A stretch of 64,000 nucleotides of DNA, from the NCBI GenBank assembly GCA_033296725.1, contig MU857712.1, positions 33,085-97,084 on the forward strand, written 5' to 3'. The translations under genes were made by a program, and so were the position numbers. The DNA is from Corynascus novoguineensis. Lineage: Eukaryota; Ascomycota; Sordariomycetes; Sordariales; Chaetomiaceae. This document shows, piece by piece, positions 46,204 to 56,417 of the stretch (the first letter of the stretch is position 1; the number at the start of each line of letters is the position of its first letter). The notes beneath the pieces were generated by a model, which worked only from the letters and a program-made list of their open reading frames with translations, was not told the DNA's origin and made no database searches.

Positions 46204-46850
46204 ATGTGGTTCTCGAAACCCGTACTTCGCGCTGCTCTGACAGTTGGTTTCCTGTTGCAGAGATCAAGTAATGCGACCCCAACTCTATTCCGACGAACAT
46301 TGTCACCTATACCCGTTCGACAAATATCTTCAGTTTGCGAGCACGGTGCAATTGTACCGGACCTCTGGCTCGTGGACGGCCTGAACGTGAAGTACACAAA
46401 TGACGAACAGGCGCAGCCTGGGAACGCCTCATGGACGCTAACCAACACACTCACGAACGTAACCGAGCATATCAATTGTCCGTTGCGGCTAAACTACATC
46501 TGCGATATGAACGGCACTCCGAAAGACAGCGGCCTTCACATCTGGCTCCAGATCAACCTCAATATAGCAGCATTGTCATTCAATCAGACTTTACCATGTG
46601 GGAACGAAACTACAGCAATGTATGTTTGTCAGCTTCTTTGTTGCCCGTGTCCAAAAACCCTCACAAGGAACAGCTCCTAGGTTTGTTGTAAACCCGTTCG
46701 CTCACCATTCCCGTTCTTAGGTCTGCTTATGCCATTGGTAATGCCAACGTGCGCTTGGTATGTGAGGAAGAAAATACCTCTTGCTCTGGCTCTGGCGATG
46801 GGGGTATATTCGTGGATGGCTCCGTCTCTGTAGTTTCAATTGCTCCATAG
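46204..46850 (+). CDS. Small secreted glycoprotein of unknown function
   Basis: 181 aa in two exons (46204-46619 and 46721-46850) separated by a 101-nt intron (GTATGT...TTAG). Residues 1-23 form a probable signal peptide (RAALTVGFLL). Several N-glycosylation sequons are visible: NAT, NAS, NVT, NQT, NET and NTS. Cysteines include those in CEHG, NCPL, ICDM, PCGN, VCEE and SCSG. The fold is unknown, but alternating hydrophobic strands (SGLHIWLQINLNIAALSF, GGIFVDGSVSVVSIAP) suggest a beta-rich extracellular protein. No C-terminal anchor. I do not recognise the family. Confidence 0.68.
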
Positions 46851-47415
46851 GTAATGTCAATGCTCTTGAGGTAAATTGGGCGAATGTTGATCTGCCGCGC
46901 AATGAAAACAGTCTCAAAGTTCTTGACGGGTTGGTACTGGGATATTTTCGAGCGTATCACACTTACACCTGAATGCAATCTATTAATGCCATTAGATGCC
47001 TAACCAGAGATTTTTTGATCATTGATCATGGCTTGACCCTAGTTGCATGAATACGTGGAATCCATGTAAGCTGAATACATACTTCGGTAGGTGGTGTTGA
47101 GCAACTAAGGCTTCGAATTGCTATGGCCTTAACCTGAAAGGGAAGAGTGGTGGTAAAGTACAAATCGCAAGGGAAAGCGAGGTGCCTTAGCATCCAGTTA
47201 CCTCTAGACTAAAGGAGAACATTGAGACCGTCTCTAATCGTACCCCAAGTAGTTATGATTGGTTTACCCTTTGACCACGCTGTCATTTCCTGCAAGTGTT
47301 GGATTCCTTTCTAGGCGCCTGAAGCCTGCAATCCGCGAATTAGTATCAAACTGTGAGTGTGATTACGATGTGCAGACTGGTACATTGTAAATAGCCATGG
47401 TTGACACCCTTTAGC
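46851..47415. other. Intergenic region, no gene seen
   Basis: 565 bp between the small glycoprotein gene and the cysteine-rich protein gene, convergent 3' sides. Nothing seen. Confidence 0.55.
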
Positions 47416-47607
47416 TCAGCCGTAGCTGCACGTGCAGCCCTTCCTTTCGGCAGGATCGAAGCTCGGGTACGGCACGCAAAGGTAACCTCTTGGACATGCC
47501 TTCCCTTCTGCACCACAAGCGGACGTCGAGCAAGGCCCAGTGTACTGGCCAAGTACAGCGGCAGCAAAACCAAGTACGAGCAAGACGGCTGATTTATGGA
47601 GTAACAT
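47416..47607 (-). CDS. Small secreted cysteine-rich protein
   Basis: 63-aa intronless gene. Residues 1-20 are a strong signal peptide (HKSAVLLVLGFAAAVLG). The 43-residue mature peptide has six cysteines at C26, C31, C38, C44, C58 and C60, enough for three disulfides, and ends CTCSYG. The promoter shows TATATAAAAG 80 bp before the ATG, suggesting strong regulated expression. Such peptides in ascomycetes are often effector-like, antimicrobial or cell-wall-associated; the family is not recognised, so no function is assigned. It is the first gene of the neighbourhood that includes the mannanase and LPMO genes. Confidence 0.75.
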   Translation of the reverse strand: MLLHKSAVLLVLGFAAAVLGQYTGPCSTSACGAEGKACPRGYLCVPYPSFDPAERKGCTCSYG

Positions 47608-48031
47608 TTTCGGCGCGAGAATCCTCGAAGGGCTAAACCTGGGAAAAGGAAAGTGTACGAGGAGTTTTTTCTACGGACAGATCCCGCTTTTATATACTGA
47701 GTTGGCCAAATCTGACATACGCAAGCAATTCTTTAGCATGCCTGTAACTAAGCCACACTGGAGTCACCCAAGCGCCGGTCCAAATTCCGCCGCCTTGGGC
47801 CGGCTTGGCCCTTCTTGCCATGCACCTTTGATTCGCTGGATACGAGGATCAACAAGCGGGCGGCACGGGGGAACACAGGTTTAAGACATTTCAAACGGCA
47901 CGCTGTTGATTTTGCTGCTCAAAATCTCTTATCAATTCCACTATTATGTCTTACCTTGGACAAAGCGCGGCTATCAGTGATAACGTGTGGTTATGTAACC
48001 CATGCACATGCCCATTGTACCGCGCCATTAA
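47608..48031. other. Intergenic spacer with cysteine-rich protein promoter
   Basis: 424 bp. Holds the TATA box at 47687-47696 and the 3' flank of the mannanase gene. No gene. Confidence 0.6.
47687..47696 (-). promoter_or_regulatory. TATA box of the cysteine-rich protein gene
   Basis: Reads TATATAAAAG on the minus strand, 80 bp upstream of the ATG at 47607; a near-perfect core promoter element. Confidence 0.6.
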
Positions 48032-49387
48032 TTAGGAGCATTCAGAGCCTCCGAGTGCCCGTAGAGCATTCATATCCTCCGCGTGTCCGTACACGAGTGT
48101 TTGGGCCTCCTCGTCATCCAAGTAGATGGTAAAACCATCATTGTGGTTCCGGCCGTAGGAATATTCCGAGTATCCGTACTGCCAGTACATGCTTCCGGCC
48201 AGCTTCTCCTCAACAGTGGTCTTCTGCCAACCGCCGATCACCTCAATTCGGGTCCTGTTGTCGACCACACCGGTATACTCGAGCCGCTTGTCAGGCGTCA
48301 ACCAGCCGTACTCTTCGTGCACAACGGGTTTGCCGGCTTTCCGACCAGCAGCCGCATGGTCACGGATCCATTGGTTTGTCCACGCGACAGTCTTACTCCA
48401 CCAATCCGGATAGGAGTGGAAGACGCCAAAGTCAATGGTATCTAGGCTGAGCTCGTGGTCAAAATCACCTCCGTCAGAGCCGTTGTAAGCCCAGTCATCG
48501 GAGTCGCCGTTAAATCCTCCTTCGCCGCCCCAAGTAACCAGGTGATTAGGGTCAATGCTCTTGATATATGCGCTCATCTCGGAAATCCAGGAGGAAAGGA
48601 CGTCGGGCGTGCAATTGTCGCTCCGTGGAAGGTTGCGGACTCCGTCGGCACCACAACGGGGTTCGTTGGCGAGTTCCCACGCGAAGATGGTCGGAGAATC
48701 TTTGTAGCGAGTCACAATTTCCTTGACATAGCGTTTGAACGCGTCCTTAATCTTGGGAACGGTGTAGAACTAAGATTGGGTCAGCAATCAAGAATGTGAA
48801 CGAAAAAAAAAAGTGGCTTTGAGTAGCTTACGTCATCATGGAACTGACCGCCGAGGTTGACAGTGTAGACGTCCATGCCACCATAGTCGGCCCAGTTGTT
48901 GGTCAGGGCAACGAGAAGCTTGATGCCAGCCTTTTCCGCACCTTTCACAACCTTGTCGAAGCCACTCACGTCGATGGTGGAAGTGCCGTTGGTGTGCCAC
49001 CATTGGAATACGACTTCGGAAGGTCCAGCGCCTTCCCCGCCATACTGGGGCAAGCCACCAGGAATGTATGTGCTGTTCTTGTCATTGAAACCCCAGGTCC
49101 GGAAAACCGAGAGCCCAGCCTCCTTGGCCGCCGTCAAGCCTTTTTCAACATCTTGCTGGTCCTGAACGACGAGATATTAGCAGACAGGAGATATTAGAGG
49201 TTTTCAAGAATTCACAAACCCCATTGAAAGGAAAATAATAAGCATTGCTTCCGGCGAAATGGAAATCCTCGCCAGCAAGCTTGAAGTTGCCTTCCTCAAC
49301 CGTCACAAACTGAGACGGCGCGGGGGCGGCCGTGGCCGTAAGGGCCAGCAGACTGGTGGCAAGCAGTTTCGGAGTAGGCCGGTGCAT
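48032..49387 (-). CDS. Mannan endo-1,4-beta-mannosidase, GH5 (subfamily 7-like)
   Basis: Secreted endo-mannanase that cuts beta-1,4-mannan and galactomannan in plant cell walls; 411 aa. Three exons: 49387-49220, 49161-48832 and 48769-48032. Start ATG 49387 gives a signal peptide (LLATSLLALTATA, cleavage near APA). The fold begins with FHFAGSNAYYFPFNG, continuing DQQDVEKGL after intron 1, as in fungal mannanases. The acid/base is E202 in WELANEP and the nucleophile is E319 in HEEYGW; GEGGF and VFHSYPDWW line the cleft. The protein ends soon after the catalytic domain with no carbohydrate-binding module. It lies in a run with an AA13 LPMO, a sugar transporter and a feruloyl esterase. A TATA-like element is 79-86 bp upstream. 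Confidence 0.95.
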
Positions 49388-50200
49388 GGTTACGACGGCA
49401 AACTGCAAAGGAGAGCTTGATCAGAAGAATCAGTTTGATACACTCTCCATCATCATGTTGTTGACATTTATATTCACGTCGTTCATTTCTGTTCTTTGGT
49501 TCCCGAATTGGTATCGGAGTCCGTTCGCCCGCGTACTAAAATGGGAAATTCTTGGGAAGGGCCTTGGCAGGGACGGGTGGCAAGGCTTCCTGCATTTTTC
49601 CAAGCCCTGTCCCTAGCCCAAGCGTCGGTGATGGGCCGGGTTTGTGGATATTGTCCGCCTCGGGCAGCGGCTGTTGCTTGCCCGTTGGACCTATAGGGAT
49701 GCGGACAAGTATGGGCCGCGCCCCATTTCCGGACAACAACAGGGCCTTGAACACATCACAAACAAAGGGCGGAGAATGAGCTGATCAACTTGCATTTGAT
49801 AACTGGCAAGGAGCGTTTGTGCAAAAGGCGTTGCATCCCCAAAGAAAACTAAGATACAGCGTGCAGGCTGAGTCTGCCGCCGCGTGACATATCTCATGGA
49901 CATAAATGGCATCCAGCGCCGGCGTTTTGCCTTCTGAACCACCAACCCATAAATCCCTGCGTGTACTAGCTTCCTTTCAACCCAGTCTCGTCTGCTTGGC
50001 CAAACGCACCAACTCGGTGGTACTGCTCATTTAATGACGAACTGCTCATTGCTCATGTCACGACCTTAAAGCACTGTGAATGAACGGTGTATGAATGGCG
50101 TTGGACGCGTCTCAAGTGCCATCATTGTGGTTTTGCATGGAAATCGAGGCTTTTGAGACTGTACCAACGGCCAATTTGGTGGTTGACATCAGGTTGGCCA
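49388..50200. other. Intergenic region between mannanase and LPMO
   Basis: 813 bp containing the mannanase promoter and the LPMO 3' UTR. GC-rich open frames at 49.5-49.75 kb overlap on both strands and are not convincing genes. Confidence 0.55.
49466..49473 (-). promoter_or_regulatory. TATA-like element of the mannanase gene
   Basis: ATATAAAT on the minus strand, about 80 bp before ATG 49387. Confidence 0.45.
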
Positions 50201-51040
50201 TCAGTTGCTCTGTCCCTTGGACCCGTCACCGATGGCAATGTCGGCGCACGAGAGGTAAATCTGGCCGGTCTGGAAGGAGTTCCACTTGAAGGATAGCAGT
50301 GTGTGAGGGGACTGGTAGTCGGGGATGCGGATCTTCTTTGTGACTGGGAACCCGCCAGAGATGCTCGTGTAGCATGAACCCTGGGGAGCGTTGTCGACCC
50401 CCTGGCATCCACGCCTGTTGTCCGCCTGGAAGGCGTTACAGGTGAACCAGTCATTTCGCCAGCATGCCTGACCATCCGAGCAGTCGGGGCTGTATCCGCA
50501 GTCTTGTCCCGACACATCTGTGCACGAGAGAGTGCCAGCCTCAAAGCAGTCTTCAGCCGCCTGCTTTTCATCTTCGGTAGGCAGGTAACCCGGGGTGAGG
50601 AACTTGTCTACCAGAGTTTGATTCTGGCAGATCCTGTAGGCAAACATGCCGCCGTGGTCTCCGTTGTGATCGACACACCACTCAACCTCCACAACTTCGC
50701 CGGGAGAATATGTGGCAACGGGTTCATTTCCCCAATTGTCGGCCGGCTGATTGTAGTCGATGCTAACCCGGGCGTTGTAGCCGCAAGGGCCACTGCGCCC
50801 AACCGGAGCGGCGTCAAGATTTGGCCATGACTCAACTGGTTCGAGGATTGAGCACTCGGGGCAGGAATCAAGACCGGCCTGCCGCAGCGTTAGCTCACAC
50901 ACAACTGGTGCGAAAGTTTCCGGCAGCGTGAATCTTACCTCTGCGCCAAGCCGAGTCCGACTGAAAGGAATGGTCAGGTAGCCATGTCCATGGACCAGCG
51001 TGGCAGCCGCAAAGATTGTCGTTCCGTATGTGGCCTTCAT
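50201..51040 (-). CDS. Starch-active lytic polysaccharide monooxygenase, AA13, single domain
   Basis: Copper enzyme that oxidatively cleaves starch; 259 aa, two exons (51040-50939 and 50878-50201). An 18-residue signal peptide ends ...LVHG, leaving His1 (H19) at the mature N-terminus: HGYLTIPFSRTRLGAE. The second copper His is H109 (mature 91) in GDHGGMF, and the axial Tyr is Y242 (mature 224) in QIYLSCADIAI; 1/91/224 are the positions I recall for Aspergillus oryzae AA13. The domain also shows CPECSILEP, GRSGPCGYNARVS and the CWRNDWFTCNAF cysteine block. It stops 14 residues after the last motif with no linker or CBM20, unlike longer AA13 forms. The 60-nt intron has no stop and is a multiple of three, so retention would insert 20 residues. 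A TATA element is about 130 bp upstream. Confidence 0.94.
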   Translation of the reverse strand: MKATYGTTIFAAATLVHGHGYLTIPFSRTRLGAEVRFTLPETFAPVVCELTLRQAGLDSCPECSILEPVESWPNLDAAPVGRSGPCGYNARVSIDYNQPADNWGNEPVATYSPGEVVEVEWCVDHNGDHGGMFAYRICQNQTLVDKFLTPGYLPTEDEKQAAEDCFEAGTLSCTDVSGQDCGYSPDCSDGQACWRNDWFTCNAFQADNRRGCQGVDNAPQGSCYTSISGGFPVTKKIRIPDYQSPHTLLSFKWNSFQTGQIYLSCADIAIGDGSKGQSN

Positions 51041-53941
51041 TGTCGTACCTTGGACTGGTGACCGAGTTTGAGCGGATGAGCAACAAGAGATTGTTGGCTA
51101 GCTTTCGAATGCTGCAGAAGAAGGTTGGGCAAACTGAATGATGGACTTCTACGGGAGGCGATGAGCGGGCTTATATGCCCCGAAGACAATGTCGGCTAGA
51201 GTAGACGGACACATCATGACCTTCAACAGGTTGCCGTCGTACTCGTTCTAGTTCGGCGTTTTGCTCGGGGGTTCGACCCTAGTGCTGCCGAGATAGAGCC
51301 TTTCATACTGAAGGTTATATGCCCATCCATTACATGCTGACCTCAAAGCGAGCAGCCGACTTTGGGCATGTGCTTTGCAAGGAGTGGGCGACCCAAGAGA
51401 TGTCGTCAACGCGGCAACTGCTCCCAGAACGCAAAAACCTGGGGCCCCGCAAGAAGGCGGAGTTTGGCGGAGTGGCACAGGGCTGTGGTTGGTGGAACAG
51501 TCTCGCTTAGCGAGGTGCCGGAAGTTTTACCGCCGACTCCCTGCGTTTACACAAAGCTGGTTCTGCTTGCTATGCCCGGCCTAGATGGACACCCTGCTCT
51601 CCAACGTGTGGAGTAAACGGGCCGAATCTCGTCCGCAGTCTTCCCTAATTAACAAGAACACCTAGTCCACACTGAGCTAGACGTGTGACACATGTGGACT
51701 GAGCTTCTCTGGCCAATATACTCCACCGAATGTCGGCCATCTGCGTTTAGAGCGCCATAGTGTGCTGGCCGTGGTTGGAATGCACGCACTTACTAGGTTG
51801 TTTACGATTTCATTTACACTTCAAAATACTTCGTAAGCTCGAAACTATTTAAAGATTTTACACACATAGAGTTGTCGATGCTATTGTCATAGTCTACCTG
51901 TTGTGTGGGCCCACTGGTCCCACACCCTTCGTTGCAGCCATCCACCCCCTGCGCTTGGGTTCGCCCATCTTCCACTCTTTTCCAACAACAACCAACATCA
52001 ACAGCATCGCGAATATCATCAGTTTTCGCCAGCTATTGGGTTGCAAGCCTGTCTTCCAACACTACCTGTATCATCCAACAACTTGGAAACTTCGGGAAGG
52101 TCTAATGGTTAGCACGACACTCTTTATCACTCATGGTAATACTTCAAGATTAACTAGCTTGCTTGGTATGAATAGGCGGTAAGGGCTTGATTGTGGTGTG
52201 GCTTTTTTGGTGAAGTGGATATCGACACCACTTGCTGCTAGATTTGAACTGAGGGAATTTCCGTGCTCTCGTGTAGAATGCCACGGTTTGTTTGGTGAGT
52301 ACCTGTAGATATAGCTTCTGAGGCATGTAATTTTGCTTTGTGGGAATATAGACGAATGTTTATCTAATCCTAGGTAAAAATAACTAGCCTTCTTGTCCTT
52401 CTAACCTTGTCCAGTACGTAATCGTTGAACTAGTCTGTCACCTAAACCGTCCTTTCTTGAGGTGTAATACCCTGAGCTTGACATTTTCAAGGAAAATTTG
52501 TATGATGCATGAAGCTCCTAGGTGCCTGATCGACAGGGGGCTCGTATTCGTGAACGTTGTTCGGCCTTTGTCCGGAGATACATCTGTCTTGATAAGTCCG
52601 AACATGCTCATCAGACTCTCCAGCTACGACCTCTTGCAGATTTTCACGCTACACCCACTAAAATCCTAAATCATTGACCTTACCACGACCCATGGTTTCC
52701 CTTGGAGAAGATAGTTCTGGCTCAAGGCGATCCGTGGCCTTCTAGCCCAACGAATTACTCATCTTTGCAGCGGTCAACTCCGTCCAGGATCGACTCGTTT
52801 TTGTTCTGATGCTAAGGTCATCACTTGTGGCGAAGTAGAAATCACATCAAAACTTATCACAGAAAACTTTAAGAACACCTCCTGGTGTTAGCCGTACTTT
52901 TGGTCCACTTGGATTGACTGCCGATGCTGTACTTGAATGCGAGGCTTTGTACTATTCTTTTTGCCTCATCCCTGTGTAAGTCCACGTGAGATGTCTGGGA
53001 TAGAGTCAGAGGTGTGGAAAGCCCTGGACTGCAATGAAGGCTTTATCTGCGTACATTGCAGTGTACTGGGTGGTTTGTAGGAACAAGAAAGCAGTAACTA
53101 AATAAAGTGACGACCAACTGCATTTCAAAAGGGCGTCTACAACAAAGAAATTAGGTTTGCTTAAATGCTAGAGAGATTTATCCCCGCTAATTGTGGCCAC
53201 AAGGTGGTTCTATATGCTTTTTTATTCTTTTTTATTTTTCTGGGGAGGAGGGGGGTGAGTTGTCGGTTATTGATATTTGCTGGTTAACTAGATGGAGACA
53301 AGATCCAATTAAATGCGCAATTACAGATTTACGGCTGTCGTCGCTTCTTGATGGTACAAGCCCATCGCTGCAAGGATAAATAATCTGGATTGTGCGCTGT
53401 GTAATTGTAAGCTATGCCACAGAGGGCTGCATTCAAAGATCGGAAACGGCATATGGAGCGTCGTTAATTAACAAACTTACATAAATTATAGTTATAAGAG
53501 AAGCTAAGCGGCCCTTCTGATAGTATATTTCCGACCTTTCAATATGGCTGAAGGAGCTTGAGAACGAAAACGTTATGGAGCGAGAACTCATCATAAGTAG
53601 TTACGGCAATAGGGAGCGTTATGTAATGGACTAGGTGCTGCATATCACGCGCTCCCGAAATGATCGTCAAACTAATATCCATATGGTTCGTGTCCCTCTT
53701 ATCTGCTCTCGACAGGTAACGTCGCATTCCCCTCCACCGGGTGTAGTAGCTACACGGGAATACGTGGAACCGACCGTCAGCACAAACCCCTCTTTTGAAG
53801 CTCTCTTTTCTAAACTTGCCGTCTTGATTGTTTGCTCAAACTTCTCCATATGATAAAACCTTACAAATTCGCGTACCGTTCGAAACAGCCACGACTTCGT
53901 CCCAATTCTGCTTCGGACCAGTCCACTAGAAGGAGATAGCC
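51041..53941. other. Large AT-rich intergenic region, no intact gene
   Basis: 2.9 kb between the divergent LPMO and sugar transporter genes. From about 51.8 kb it is AT-rich with many stop codons in all frames, a T-rich run at 53215-53240 and a tRNA-like A-box sequence near 52099-52116. The pattern could be a decayed mobile element, but I recognise no transposase or reverse transcriptase motif. Confidence 0.45.
51170..51177 (-). promoter_or_regulatory. TATA-like element of the AA13 LPMO gene
   Basis: CATATAAG on the minus strand, about 130 bp before ATG 51040. Confidence 0.4.
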
Positions 53942-55750
53942 ATGGCAACCACAGAAAATAGGAGAGCATTTGATGTCGAGGGAGTCGATTACCCCGACAT
54001 TAAACGTGGTGGAATCCTTGAGATCGAAACGACGAGGGAGATCACAGCCGCTGAGCACGCACTTGGCTTCTGGCCCGCGATACGGCAGTACCCCCAAGCA
54101 ACCTTCTGGTCCATGTTTTTCTGCTTGGCTGTGGTAATGGCAGGTTACGACGCACAGATCATCACCAGCTTCTACGCACTGCCAGCTTTCCAGCACAAGT
54201 ACGGCGGCATTGTTAGCGGCGGGAAGTACGAGGTTAGCGCCCCATGGCAGACGGCACTGGGAATGGGTAACCCAATTGGACAGATATTGGGTGCGCTCGC
54301 GAGCGGTTACCCACTGGAAAAATTTGGCCGTCGTTGGACACTTGCTATCTGTTGTTTGTGGAGCATTGCCTTGGTCTTCGTGCAGTTCTTTGCCACGAGC
54401 ATTGGGATGCTGTGTGCTGGCGAGATTCTCGGTGGCCTCGCTTACGGGTTCTACGTTGTTATTGCTCCAACCTACTCGTCTGAGATTTGCCCTCTTGCCT
54501 TGCGTGGTTTTCTCACTACCTCTGTAAATCTAGCGTTCGTGGTCGGGCAGTTCGTTGCCCAAGGAGTAGCGGCAGGACTCGAGACTCGACTGGACGAGTG
54601 GGCCTACAAAGCACCATTTGTAAGTTTTCGCCTATAGCACGATACGTTTCTTGATACCAAAGACTTAGAAAGGGCTAATCTGCTGTTTCCCCCCAAACGC
54701 TTGGCCCAGGCCCTCCAATGGCTCTGGCCTGTCATTATTCTCGCCGGCCTGCCATTTGCTCCGGAGAGCCCATATTGGCTTGTCCGGCAAAATCGAAAGC
54801 AGGATGCTCGCCGAGCGCTCGTGAAGCTCTCTTCCTCCAGAAATCCACCAGATATCGACCAAGTTTTGCTGGGGATTGAGCAGACGGATCTACTAGAAAT
54901 GGAGCTCGAAGCTACGAGTTCATACCGAGATTGTTTCAGAGGCGTGCACCTGACGCGTACTGAAATCTCCATCATGGTGTACCTGATTCAGGTGATCGGA
55001 GGAAATCCTTTAATCGCGTATGCGACATACTTCTTCGAACAAGCAGGGTTGAATCCATCGGATGCATTCAACAGTGCGCATTCCCCGTCCAAATTACAGG
55101 GACTAGCGAGACTGACCTAGGAGATAGTGGGGGTGGGCAACACGGCACTTGGTTTTGTCGGCACCGTAACATCATGGCCATTGATGAACTACGTTGGTAC
55201 CTGCCTGGTCACAAGGTGGTGTCTTTGAACTAACATTGCTATTTTGCAGTTCGGTTTTGGTCGCCGAGCTATCTACAACACTGGAATGGTATTCATGACG
55301 CTGCTGCTCTTCATCATTGGTTTTCTTAGCATTCCGACTAACAATAGGGGTGCTGTGTGGGCCATGGCCACATTGATGGACATCTGGACGTTTACCTACC
55401 AGATGACGGTCGGTCCTATCTGTTTCGTCATTATCTCCGAGATCTCAGCCACTCGCTTGCGTAGTAAGACTATCGCTATTGCTACGGCTGTACAAGCTGC
55501 AGCCACCATCGTCACCACGGTCGCGATGCCGTATATGCTTAACACTGAGGAGGCCAACTGGGGCGGCAAGGCTGGCTTCTTGTTTGGAGGCATCAGTTTT
55601 CTGTGTCTAGTGTGGTGCCACCTTAGGTTGCCTGAGAGCCGCGGAAGAACGTTTGAGGAGCTGGACATTCTTTTCCAGAGAAGAATTCCAGCCAGACAGT
55701 TCAAGAACTTTGACCTACTCGGCGAAAGAGAGATTTCGAGAGTCGAGTAA
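53942..55750 (+). CDS. MFS sugar transporter, alpha-glucoside/maltose permease type
   Basis: Plasma-membrane sugar:H+ symporter, 535 aa. Four exons: 53942-54619, 54710-55073, 55128-55192 and 55250-55750. The 65-nt third exon joins AFN to MGVGNTALGFVGTVTSW and PLMNY to FGFGRRAIYN, so the apparent TAG at 55118-55120 is intronic. Sugar-porter signatures: GYPLEKFGRRWTLA, PESPYWLVRQNRKQDARRAL, and PESRGRTFEELDILF at the end of helix 12. The N-terminal FWSMFFCLAVVMAGYDAQII in helix 1 resembles fungal maltose/alpha-glucoside permeases more than hexose carriers. It lies between AA13 LPMO and feruloyl esterase genes, which fits uptake of released oligosaccharides. Substrate specificity is inferred from family resemblance. 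Confidence 0.88.
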
Positions 55751-56417
55751 CCAAGGAAGTCGCCATCGTAAAGGGAAGTTTGTATGTCAATTGCTTTCCT
55801 AAGTAGTTATCTCAAAAGATTGCGCAGTGCTGTTTGCCATGTTTGGTATACATGCTGAAAAATCAAAACAACGCAGGAGAAGTACGAGATAATCTCTACG
55901 GGGATTGAAAGAATAACTCGTCCGATTTCGTATTAGAATCCGGATCTGTTGGGAGCTTTTGAGGATACCACTTTGACGCAAATGGCAGGTTACATGTTCA
56001 TCGAGGTTGATCCCACCTACCGCAGGGGCATGCATTTCTGGAGCCAAGCGCCAAAGAGCCGGTTTGTCCTTCGCAATGCTATAGGAGCGCATAATCCGGG
56101 TAGCATCACCAGTCCCATCCTCCACTCATGAAACGTGAGAGATAGATATTTTCCCACATATCCAAGGTCAGTCTCATATAACGTTAAAGTAGTGTCGAGT
56201 TGTTGGAAGAATGACTCCTACTTGATTCCCCAAGTCGGGAAGAAGCGCGCGAATCACGTTGAGCATGGCTGAACCTTCTTGGGTTCATAAAATAATCAGG
56301 GCAAACCTCGGTGACATTCAGTGATAGAATAAATATCTACGGCTGTCCAGGAAACGAGCATCTCAAGCTTGTTTCGGTGAATAGGTCCCAATAATTGCTA
56401 CAAAAATAGCCTACGCC
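55751..56417. other. Intergenic region, no gene seen
   Basis: 667 bp between the sugar transporter and the esterase gene, AT-rich near 56.3 kb. Confidence 0.6.

Noticed and set aside
55074..55127. Sugar transporter looked like a pseudogene, with an in-frame TAG at 55118-55120 or a GC-AG intron.
   Set aside because: A normal GT-AG intron (55074-55127) gives AFNMGVGNTALGFVGT, which matches the family and keeps frame, so the gene is intact.
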